In this document: piece after piece, positions 33,362-39,845 of the stretch
Numbering within the stretch: position 1 is the first letter of the stretch
Layout: every line of letters begins with the position of its first letter
Origin: Bacteroides caecigallinarum
Lineage (GTDB): Bacteria; Bacteroidota; Bacteroidia; Bacteroidales; Bacteroidaceae
Assembly: GCF_021531075.1 (NCBI RefSeq)
Contig: NZ_JADYTJ010000028.1
Location: forward strand, 1 to 42,952
Direction: 5' to 3'
DNA: 42,952 nt
The notes under the pieces: generated by a model
What the model saw: only the letters and a program-made list of their open reading frames with translations
The model's database searches: none
What the model was told of the DNA's origin: nothing
Made by a program: the position numbers and the translations under genes

Positions 33362-34666
33362 ATGGGAAATATAGAAATAAAAATAAGACGACTTGGTCCC
33401 GTCAGGGATTCTGATATTGTGCTGAAACCATTCATGATTTTCACCGGAGAATCAGGAACCGGTAAGAGCTATACAGCATTGCTTGTCCACTACATATACA
33501 GAGTTCTTTGTAACACTATAGATATAAGAGATTTTTTTGACTATATAGGTGCGTCATTTGACAGACACAAAGAACAACTTACGGATGATGAGGGATTTCT
33601 TTTTGAGTTCACCCTTCAGCAGTTCGAAGAATGGATTAGTAGTGCATCTATACGCTACGTAAGTACTTCCATCGGAAACTTTTCTTTTAATGGTGATGTT
33701 TCAGTCAAATTCCATGAACTTCCTGATACATACAGATTCTATTATAAGAAAGAAGTCGTAGAAGTAGGTGGAGAGATGAAATATTATGACACAATAGTCA
33801 TAAACAAAGACATCAATATGAGACTTCCATACCGTTCGCAAGGTTGGTCCAGCTTACCATACGCAGCTCTTTGGGAACTTTATCTCAAGACGGCATATGA
33901 CATAAAGCAAGACTCCACATTTCTTCTACCTCCATCACGTGGTGGTTTGGTGTGTCTGAACGATACAGGTAGAGGAGATTTCAATAATTCTTCGGCAGGC
34001 ATGTATAAGGAGTTCATTAACGATTTTGGGCAGTTAAAGTCATTAGCTCCCAAAGACGGTATAAAATCTGAGGAATACTCTATTTTAAGCCACGACCTTA
34101 TAAATGGCAAAATTAATATCCGTGAAAATGAATTGTTCTATGAACAGGAGTTTGGAGAAATTCCGATAACAGCCAGTGCAGCCTCAATCAAAGAACTCGC
34201 TCCATTTGCTGTCATGCTCCAGAAAGGTTTAGTGGAACGCTACTCTATAACATTCGAGGAGCCGGAAACCAACCTTCATCCGGAATTGCAGATAAAGTCG
34301 GCTGATATTATGGCATCTTTGCTCCGGAAAGGTTGCCGCTTGCTTGTTACTACCCATAGCGACTATTTTCTCCGTCGTATAAATGACCTGATTCGCCTTG
34401 ATTTGCTCAAAAGTAAAGTTCATGATAAAGAATACATAGAATTTTGCAATAATCATCATTATTCCCCTTCACTTACAATACCTCAGGAGATAATTGGAGC
34501 TTATTTTTTCAAGCGGACATCATATTCCGATACCGAAATCATGTCTCAAAATGCAGGTGATGGAATCCCGTTCGATACATTTAGGTCTGTATTGCAAAAT
34601 CAGTTGACAGACAGTTCATATATTTACGATAAAATCTGTGAGATAAATGAAACAGCTGATCAGTGA
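33362..34666 (+). CDS. ABC/OLD-type AAA ATPase of an ATPase-nuclease pair (module B)
   Basis: This 434-residue ATPase has Walker A GESGTGKSY (29-37), Walker B SITFEEPETNLHPE and H-loop LVTTHSDYFLRRI. It is the same class as the 25898 gene but clearly diverged, with an extra insertion of about 60 residues after the first domain (about 60-140). Like that gene it lacks a Toprim domain, and it overlaps by 20 bases a small gene with an ELK motif, so the two are translationally coupled. The pair is a second, independent example of the same module type, with its own promoter. An anti-phage or toxin-type role is inferred from architecture. Confidence 0.85.
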   Translation: MGNIEIKIRRLGPVRDSDIVLKPFMIFTGESGTGKSYTALLVHYIYRVLCNTIDIRDFFDYIGASFDRHKEQLTDDEGFLFEFTLQQFEEWISSASIRYVSTSIGNFSFNGDVSVKFHELPDTYRFYYKKEVVEVGGEMKYYDTIVINKDINMRLPYRSQGWSSLPYAALWELYLKTAYDIKQDSTFLLPPSRGGLVCLNDTGRGDFNNSSAGMYKEFINDFGQLKSLAPKDGIKSEEYSILSHDLINGKINIRENELFYEQEFGEIPITASAASIKELAPFAVMLQKGLVERYSITFEEPETNLHPELQIKSADIMASLLRKGCRLLVTTHSDYFLRRINDLIRLDLLKSKVHDKEYIEFCNNHHYSPSLTIPQEIIGAYFFKRTSYSDTEIMSQNAGDGIPFDTFRSVLQNQLTDSSYIYDKICEINETADQ

Positions 34667-35294
34667 ATTCAACAGCGAATACCGTAACTATTCCGCTATT
34701 GGTTATAACAATTACCAATTCACGGAAGATGACAATAAGGGCAAGCCTGACACACTCCAGAGTCTTACCATACTAGGTATAGATGCTTGTGTCATACCCA
34801 AAAGTATAATAAAAGACTCCACATCCATTTATGCGAAAGCAAATTCGCAGGATATTCTCAGGAAAGATAATGATGGAATATTCTTAAAGGAAGAGAATGG
34901 TAAAAAATACATTTATCTGTGCGAACTTAAGAGTTCTTTTCTTGAAGGAAACATAATAAAAGCCAAAGACCAGATAGTAGGTGCATACATTAAATTACAT
35001 TCACTGTTCAGCGCACTCCAGTCATACAATCCTTCGGAATGGTCAATAAGAGGAATTATAGCGTCTTATAGTCCAAGTATTGAAAAAATCTCAGATTTAC
35101 AAAGGAAGATGGAGAACGGAGATATCAAGACAAGATTCTGTTTCAATTTACAAAGAGATAAAAAATACATTATGCCAGAGGCTAACTGTAAGCGTAGTTT
35201 TTTTCCTTTGCACGTACCGGAAATAACAATATACCATATATCTGTTCCCGATAAAACAGAAAACTATACTATTGATTTCAATGACATTATTTAA
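34647..35294 (+). CDS. Putative PD-(D/E)XK-type partner of module B ATPase
   Basis: This 215-residue protein has no family I recognise. DGIFLKEENGKKYIYLCELK (76-95) gives an Asp then Glu-x-Lys (D76, E93, K95), followed by AKDQI (Q109), the same order as the module A partner (D64, E78, K80, Q90). This suggests a shared nuclease fold. It overlaps the ATPase gene by 20 bases and ends before a strong terminator. The N-terminal 40 residues are polar and probably unfolded or regulatory. Confidence 0.6.
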   Translation: MKQLISEFNSEYRNYSAIGYNNYQFTEDDNKGKPDTLQSLTILGIDACVIPKSIIKDSTSIYAKANSQDILRKDNDGIFLKEENGKKYIYLCELKSSFLEGNIIKAKDQIVGAYIKLHSLFSALQSYNPSEWSIRGIIASYSPSIEKISDLQRKMENGDIKTRFCFNLQRDKKYIMPEANCKRSFFPLHVPEITIYHISVPDKTENYTIDFNDII

Positions 35295-35317
35295 GTTCCA
35301 GTCACAATATACGACAT

Positions 35318-35352
35318 GGGGAGACCAGGAAAACGGTCTCCCCTTTCTTTTT
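35318..35352 (+). terminator. Terminator after module B
   Basis: GGGGAGACC (35318-35326) and GGTCTCCCC (35335-35343) form a perfect 9-bp stem followed by TTTCTTTTTT. Confidence 0.88.
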
Positions 35353-35451
35353 TAATGCCTCATGAAACCTTAAAACCATACTAATCCATCCTAATCCACA
35401 TAATCCCACCCCTATGCGGACAAAGAGGAACTCCGCCAATTCCATCCTCCC

Positions 35452-35567
35452 TACCTTTGTAGTGTAATCAGAAAGAAACCGGTTGATTAAAGATTACACA
35501 GAGAGTAATAACCATTTAGTTGACAAGGATTCAGTAGTTAAGAGTTGTTAGTTTTTAGTTGTTAGAA
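35452..35567 (+). promoter_or_regulatory. Promoter and conserved leader of the right HU-like gene
   Basis: TACCTTTG (35452-35459) is the -7 box. The following leader matches the left HU-like copy: GTAATC, then AACCGGTT, then GATTAC, then GAGAGTAATAACCATTTAG and GACAAGGATTC. Both copies also carry GCGGACAAA about 35 bases upstream of the -7 box. Confidence 0.6.
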
Positions 35568-35643
35568 CCATCCGGATGGCAACCTAGTCCCTAGCACCTA
35601 GTCCCTAGTCTCTAGTCCCTAGTCAACTAGTACCTAAAAAACA
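35535..35643. repeat. CTAG-word repeat cluster 10 with CCATCCGGATGG core
   Basis: TTAAGAGTTGTTAGTTTTTA, then TTGTTAGAA, then CCATCCGGATGG (35568-35579), then TAGTCCC, TAGCACC and TAGTCTC words up to the ribosome site of the HU-like gene. Confidence 0.87.
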
Positions 35644-35665
35644 ACCATTTAAAGAAAGGAAATTT

Positions 35666-36088
35666 ATGGACAAGTATTTAACCTATTCAGTAGTAGAACG
35701 CAAAGATCCGCAAACACCGGAACTCGAAGGAAGGTATTACGCACAGGCACAAGCCCGCGGCGAGGCCGGCATCCGCGAACTCTCACAGCGCATCCAGCAG
35801 TCATGTACCGTCACCCGTGCGGACGTCATGGCAGTGCTCATAGCCCTGGAAGACGTAGTGGCCGACTCCCTTGCCAATGGCGAGATAGTCCGTCTGGGCG
35901 AACTCGGCTCCCTCCAGGTCAGCCTGCGAGGTAAAGGCGCAGCTTCACCCGAAGAATATCACGACGGCCTGATAGAGAAAGGAAAAATCCTCTTCCGTAG
36001 TGGCGAAACCCTCTCCACCATGCTCGGCACACTGAAATTCCAGAAAGTGGAACAGAAGTACAAGAAAGAAGAAGAACCATTACCGTAA
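35666..36088 (+). CDS. HU-like DNA-binding protein (full-length copy)
   Basis: This 140-residue HU-related protein keeps the full family length, with the C-terminal ILFRSGETLSTMLGTLKF segment that the left copy lacks. The N-terminal 104 residues are nearly identical to the left copy. It is predicted to bind DNA as a dimer; HU-like genes of this type head small operons with a tiny protein and an amidase in Bacteroides, as seen here. An AAAGAAAGGAAAT ribosome site precedes the ATG. Repeat cluster 11 separates it from the next two genes, yet all are co-directional. The window's two HU-like genes point in opposite directions and flank the polysaccharide region. Confidence 0.88.
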   Translation: MDKYLTYSVVERKDPQTPELEGRYYAQAQARGEAGIRELSQRIQQSCTVTRADVMAVLIALEDVVADSLANGEIVRLGELGSLQVSLRGKGAASPEEYHDGLIEKGKILFRSGETLSTMLGTLKFQKVEQKYKKEEEPLP

Positions 36089-36091
36089 TCA

Positions 36092-36322
36092 ATTACTAGG
36101 AAGGAGATACTAGATACGAGATACTAGATACTAGGAAGGAGATACTAGATACTAGGAAGGAGATACTAGATACGAGATACTAGATACGAGATACTAGGCC
36201 CCCTAGTCAACTAGTCCCTAGTATCTAGTCCCCTAGTCCCTAGTATCTAGTCCCCTAGTCTCTAGTCCCCTAGTCAACTAGTCCCTAGTCCCTAGTCTCT
36301 AGTCCCTAATCAACTAGTCCCT
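36092..36322. repeat. CTAG-word repeat cluster 11, largest, with inverted arms
   Basis: About 230 bases containing about 24 CTAG tetramers. The left arm is in the GATACTA orientation, with AGGAAGGAGATACTAG units repeated three times. The centre is ACTAGGCCCCCTAGT, and the right arm is TAGTCCC, TAGTATC, TAGTCTC and TAGTCAAC words. The arms are near-complementary, so a long imperfect hairpin or cruciform is possible. Confidence 0.9.
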
Positions 36323-36333
36323 AAAAAAAGAAT

Positions 36334-36435
36334 ATGAAACGAATAATCATCAGAATCCTGAAATGCCTGGTGTGTATTCTCACTGGCAGCTGCAGGAACA
36401 AAGGAAAAGGAGGAGGCAATGCAGAGACATGTTGA
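36334..36435 (+). CDS. Smalltalk-like tiny membrane/lipoprotein ORF
   Basis: This 33-residue ORF has a basic N-terminus (MKRIIIRILK), a hydrophobic stretch (CLVCILTGSC) and a basic glycine-rich tail. It resembles the tiny smalltalk proteins encoded just before amidases in Bacteroides. It overlaps the amidase start by 17 bases, and the amidase ribosome site (AAAGGAGGAGG) lies within it, so translation is probably coupled. Function unknown. Confidence 0.6.
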   Translation: MKRIIIRILKCLVCILTGSCRNKGKGGGNAETC

Positions 36436-36865
36436 TACCATCATCATCCACTGCTCTGCCACCCCAAACGGCAGCAGGCTCGAACCTGCTGCACTAGTCA
36501 AGATGCACCGTAAGCGAGGTTTCAACGGGTGCGGATATCACTTCTATATCCGTCGTACAGGCGAGATATGCGATATGCGTCCGGTAGAGCGCATAGGCGC
36601 CCACTGTCGCGGTCACAACGAAGGCAGCATAGGCATCTGCTACGAAGGAGGCCTTGACAGCCGAGGCAACGCCGCAGACACCCGTACCCCCGAGCAGAAA
36701 CACGCCCTGAAATGGCTCATAGCCACATTGAAGAAGGAGTTCCCCATCAAAGTAATAGCAGGCCACCGCGACTTCAGTCCGGACCTGGACGGCGACGGGA
36801 CGATAGAACCCGAAGAATGGATAAAGGAATGTCCCTGCTTCGATGTCAGCGCCGAGGGCTACTGA
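36419..36865 (+). CDS. N-acetylmuramoyl-L-alanine amidase (T7 lysozyme-like)
   Basis: This 148-residue Amidase_2-family zinc enzyme cuts the amide bond between N-acetylmuramic acid and the peptide stem. Zinc ligands fit H11 (IIHCSA), H116 (AGHRDFSPD) and C138 (KECPCFDV). GAHCRGHNEGSIGICYEGG is the typical middle block. No signal peptide is visible, so it needs a route across the membrane or acts on lysis; the overlapping tiny ORF may help. A terminator follows. A decayed copy of its 3' end is at 18724-18812. Confidence 0.9.
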   Translation: MQRHVDTIIIHCSATPNGSRLEPAALVKMHRKRGFNGCGYHFYIRRTGEICDMRPVERIGAHCRGHNEGSIGICYEGGLDSRGNAADTRTPEQKHALKWLIATLKKEFPIKVIAGHRDFSPDLDGDGTIEPEEWIKECPCFDVSAEGY

Positions 36866-36870
36866 TAATC

Positions 36871-36920
36871 AAATCCGCAAGTTTTCTCACCGCAAGGTGG
36901 GATGCTTGCGGATTTATTTG
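36871..36920 (+). terminator. Recurring terminator element, copy 2
   Basis: AAATCCGCAAG (36871-36881) and CTTGCGGATTT (36905-36915) form a perfect 11-bp stem with an inner CACC/GGTG hairpin. It ends the amidase gene and is related in sequence to the elements at 27593 and 38843. Confidence 0.8.
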
Positions 36921-36962
36921 TTACCTATGCCGCCGATATATAATTTTTTTACAGAACATCAA

Positions 36963-37048
36963 ACTAGTCCCCTAGTATCTAGCCCCTAGTATCTAGTCTC
37001 TAATCCCCTAGTCAACTAGTCCCTAGTCAACTAGTCCCTAGTACCTAA
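36963..37048. repeat. CTAG-word repeat cluster 12
   Basis: TAGTCCCC, TAGTATC, TAGCCCC and TAGTCAAC words for about 85 bases, then a truncated right half of the recurring terminator element (about 37058-37087: AAAGGCAGGATGCTTGCGG then seven T). Confidence 0.85.
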
Positions 37049-37102
37049 AAACCCTCCTAAAGGCAGGATGCTTGCGGATTTTTTTATAAAAAACATTGAT
37101 TT

Positions 37103-37134
37103 ATTGTCTATATCAGGAAATAGAGTTACTTTTG
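37103..37134 (+). promoter_or_regulatory. Promoter of AAA-ATPase copy 3
   Basis: ATTG (37103-37106), a 20-base spacer and TACTTTTG (37127-37134); one -33 mismatch. Confidence 0.62.
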
Positions 37135-37193
37135 TGAATAAAGCATATAATAGAGTGACAGTAAAAAAATAGCAGAAATATATTTTGACCAAC

Positions 37194-38765
37194 ATGAAAT
37201 ATCCTATAGGAATACAAAGTTTTGACCGGATAATCGAAGACGGTTATCTGTACATCGACAAGACAGACATGATTTACAATCTGGCACACGAAGGCAGTAT
37301 ATATTTCCTGAGCCGTCCGCGCCGTTTCGGAAAGAGTCTGCTTGTATCCACGCTGAAGAACTACTTCCTGGGAAGAAAAGAACTTTTCAGGGGTCTGAAG
37401 ATTGACTCACTGGAGAAGGACTGGAAGGCGTATCCCGTGTTTCACATAGATTTCAACGGAGGAAATTTCACCCAAAAGGGAATATTGCAGAAATGGATTG
37501 ACGGCTATATCTCCTCGTGGGAGAAGACTGTCGGGATAGAAACGGATAAGAACCAGCCCTCGGGATTAAGGATGATCGCATTGCTGAAGGCTGCCCACGA
37601 ACAGACCGGTTTGCGTGCCGTGGTTCTGGTGGACGAATACGACAAGCCCATCCTTGACGTGCTTGATTATGACAAGGACCTGGAGGAAGAGCACCGCAAC
37701 ATACTGAAAGGATTCTACTCCGTATTCAAGGGAGCGGACGAGCATCTGCAGTTTGTGTTCCTGACGGGTGTGACGAAATTCTCGCAGGTAAGCGTGTTCA
37801 GCGGATTCAACCAGCCGAAAGATATAAGTATGCACAGGAAGTATGAAACACTGTGCGGCATTACGCAGGAGGAACTGGACTCTGCTTTCAAAGAACAGAT
37901 AGAGGAGATGTCGGATGAATACAGATGCTCGTACGAGGAAATGAGGAATAAACTGAAATCACAATATGACGGGTATCACTTCAGCGACAGAATGACGGAT
38001 GTGTATAATCCGTTCAGTCTGCTTAACGCTTTCGACGCACAACGTATTTACGACTACTGGTTCAAAAGCGGAACTCCAACATATCTTATCCGCCTGTTGT
38101 CGCACGCCAACGAGAACATGAACGAGATAACGGGCAAGTATTATGCTCCTGAAGAGTTCATAGACTATAAGGCCTGCGTGGAAAAGCCCCTGCCTATGAT
38201 TTATCAGAGCGGGTATCTGACCATCAAGAAGTATGACATGGAAGAGAACTCATTCCTGCTGGATTATCCTAACAATGAGGTGAAGAAAGGCTTTCTGTCG
38301 CTTGTGGCAGCCGGATATTTCAACACACGCGAAAGTGTCGGCTCGTGGATAATGAGTGCGGTGGGGCAGCTTAAGAAGGGATTGATTGACGATTTCCGTG
38401 ACGGGCTGACCTCATTCCTGGCGAGTATCCCATATACCATGCGCCGCAAGGAAAACGAGCGTGAGAAAGAACGTTACTTCCACTATACTTTCTATCTGAT
38501 AATGCGTCTGATGAGCGTTTACACGGTATATACGGAGAAAGTACAAAGCCACGGACGAGTGGACTGTGTGATAGAGACTCCGGATTATGTATATATCTTC
38601 GAATTCAAACTTGACGGCACGGCAGACGAGGCGATGCAACAGATTGAGGACAAAGGTTATGCACGCGAATATGAATCAGACAGCCGTAAACTCTATAAGA
38701 TAGGCTCTGTATTCTCCTCGGAAACAGGAACCATCGAGGAATGGAAATGTGTGGAACACCAGTAA
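37194..38765 (+). CDS. AAA-ATPase-like / PD-(D/E)XK nuclease-domain protein, copy 3
   Basis: This 523-residue paralogue of copy 2 has MKYPIGIQSFDRI, RPRRFGKSLL, VVLVDEYDKPIL and C-terminal GRVDCVIETPDYVYIFEFKL (D457, E470, K472). Divergence from copy 2 is concentrated in patches, for example about 100-130 and about 215-255; other stretches are almost unchanged, a pattern that suggests gene conversion. It is followed at once by a fragment of an MNT gene and a terminator element. Confidence 0.87.
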   Translation: MKYPIGIQSFDRIIEDGYLYIDKTDMIYNLAHEGSIYFLSRPRRFGKSLLVSTLKNYFLGRKELFRGLKIDSLEKDWKAYPVFHIDFNGGNFTQKGILQKWIDGYISSWEKTVGIETDKNQPSGLRMIALLKAAHEQTGLRAVVLVDEYDKPILDVLDYDKDLEEEHRNILKGFYSVFKGADEHLQFVFLTGVTKFSQVSVFSGFNQPKDISMHRKYETLCGITQEELDSAFKEQIEEMSDEYRCSYEEMRNKLKSQYDGYHFSDRMTDVYNPFSLLNAFDAQRIYDYWFKSGTPTYLIRLLSHANENMNEITGKYYAPEEFIDYKACVEKPLPMIYQSGYLTIKKYDMEENSFLLDYPNNEVKKGFLSLVAAGYFNTRESVGSWIMSAVGQLKKGLIDDFRDGLTSFLASIPYTMRRKENEREKERYFHYTFYLIMRLMSVYTVYTEKVQSHGRVDCVIETPDYVYIFEFKLDGTADEAMQQIEDKGYAREYESDSRKLYKIGSVFSSETGTIEEWKCVEHQ

Positions 38766-38768
38766 TCA

Positions 38769-38826
38769 TAATGAGACATCAAACGTTGCGATGGAAGCCC
38801 TTAATAAAGGAATTTTGCTTCCCTGA
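38769..38826 (+). pseudogene. 3' fragment of an MntA-like antitoxin gene
   Basis: In frame this reads NETSNVAMEALNKGILLP and a stop, almost the same as the end of the MNT gene at 25021-25311 (HETSYVAMEALNKGILLS). At the DNA level 58 bases are nearly identical. It continues directly into the terminator element that in module A lies beyond the nuclease gene, so it looks like the scar of a deletion that removed HEPN, ATPase and nuclease. Confidence 0.85.
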
Positions 38827-38900
38827 CGGAACATAACTTCGGAATCCGCAAGTTTTCCAGCCGAAAGGCAGGATACTTGCGGATTTTTTTGTCCACATCT
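38827..38900 (+). terminator. Recurring terminator element, copy 3
   Basis: AATCCGCAAG (38843-38852) and CTTGCGGATT (38876-38885) form a perfect 10-bp stem followed by T residues. The element, including flanks, matches the one after the module A nuclease gene. Confidence 0.82.
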
Positions 38901-38969
38901 GTTTCAGCCGTTTCACACAGCGGCAGCCGCCCTTCACCAAATAGACTGTAGCGGGCAGGAAAAGCAGAA

Positions 38970-38991
38970 TACTTTTGCGGTGTAAGCTTAC
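38970..38991 (+). promoter_or_regulatory. -7 box and palindrome upstream of the DUF2589 operon
   Basis: TACTTTTG (38970-38977) fits the -7 consensus, without a clear -33 box. A perfect palindrome GTAAGCTTAC (38982-38991) lies near the predicted transcription start and could be an operator. Confidence 0.5.
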
Positions 38992-39030
38992 GGAAAACTT
39001 AAAATTTTCATTTTTAAAAGAATTAAAATT

Positions 39031-39834
39031 ATGGCAATCAGTAATGCACCATCGCAAGTGGCAACCAGTGCGTTGCAGGCGATACCTTTCAGCTCTATGA
39101 TCGGCGGTCCGCTTAAGGCATGTATCGAAGCCCAGGCTATGGCAGCCAAGACCACATGGGACTTCATTCAGGAAGTAGGTTTGAACCAGAATCCGGAAAC
39201 AGGCGAGAAAAGCGCTGTAAACGTAGCTTTCAGCTTCAACCAGAACGGAAGAATGGTACAGCTCAACGTACCTCTCCTCACCATTGTCCCTATACCTTAT
39301 ATCGCCATCCACAGCATCGACATCAACTTCAAGGCAAGTATCTCTGCCTCGTCGTCAAGTGTGAGCGAGAACAGCAGCAGCACATCGCTCGATGCCGGTG
39401 CCGATATTACGACAGGCATAAAGGTCGGTCCGTTCCATATGGACGCCAAGTTCAATGCCAACTACTCTTCAAAGAAAGACTCAAAGGCTACCGAAGAGTC
39501 CAAGTACAGTGTGGAATACACTATGGACATTGCCGTCAAGGCAGGTCAGGACAGTATGCCGGCAGGTCTTGCCAAGGTTCTTGAGCTTCTGGGCAACTCG
39601 CTCGATGTGTCCGACCCTAAGGGTGAACTCGAAGTGAATGCACGTGTGTTCAAGACAGGCGACAAGCTTATCGCTTCCTATAAGAACAAGGACGGTCTGT
39701 TCGAGCCTGCAGCCATCAAGTGCGACGCCCTGACACTGGAACAGGACGGCGATAATATGGTGGCAGTTCTTGGCAGCACAGGCAGCTTCGAAATCACAGC
39801 CGGCGAACGCAAGATAAAGGTTGAAGTGAAATAA
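39031..39834 (+). CDS. DUF2589 protein A
   Basis: This 267-residue protein of unknown function belongs to DUF2589 by its layout. It has a helical start with IGGPLKACIEAQA (24-36), then VPLLTIVPIPYIAIHSIDINF (about 84-104), a serine-rich low-complexity segment (about 108-122), beta-rich sequence, and MPAGL (176-180). A further ~75 residues of beta-rich sequence follow. There is no signal peptide or membrane segment, so it is likely cytoplasmic. It is the first gene of a six-gene operon and is collinear with the third gene's protein (GPL at 28, MPAGL at 174), pointing to an ancient duplication and perhaps a heteromeric assembly. The IPY-rich segment could contact membranes; this is inference. 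Confidence 0.8.
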   Translation: MAISNAPSQVATSALQAIPFSSMIGGPLKACIEAQAMAAKTTWDFIQEVGLNQNPETGEKSAVNVAFSFNQNGRMVQLNVPLLTIVPIPYIAIHSIDINFKASISASSSSVSENSSSTSLDAGADITTGIKVGPFHMDAKFNANYSSKKDSKATEESKYSVEYTMDIAVKAGQDSMPAGLAKVLELLGNSLDVSDPKGELEVNARVFKTGDKLIASYKNKDGLFEPAAIKCDALTLEQDGDNMVAVLGSTGSFEITAGERKIKVEVK

Positions 39835-39845
39835 CATTCCGCGGT

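Noticed and set aside
36092..36322. CRISPR array
   Set aside because: The repeats are 7-8 base words without fixed 20-40 base repeats or unique spacers, and no cas genes are present.
471..37048. Insertion sequences or MITEs as the source of the CTAG clusters
   Set aside because: I found no transposase genes, no fixed ends and no target-site duplications; cluster lengths and word order vary too much.
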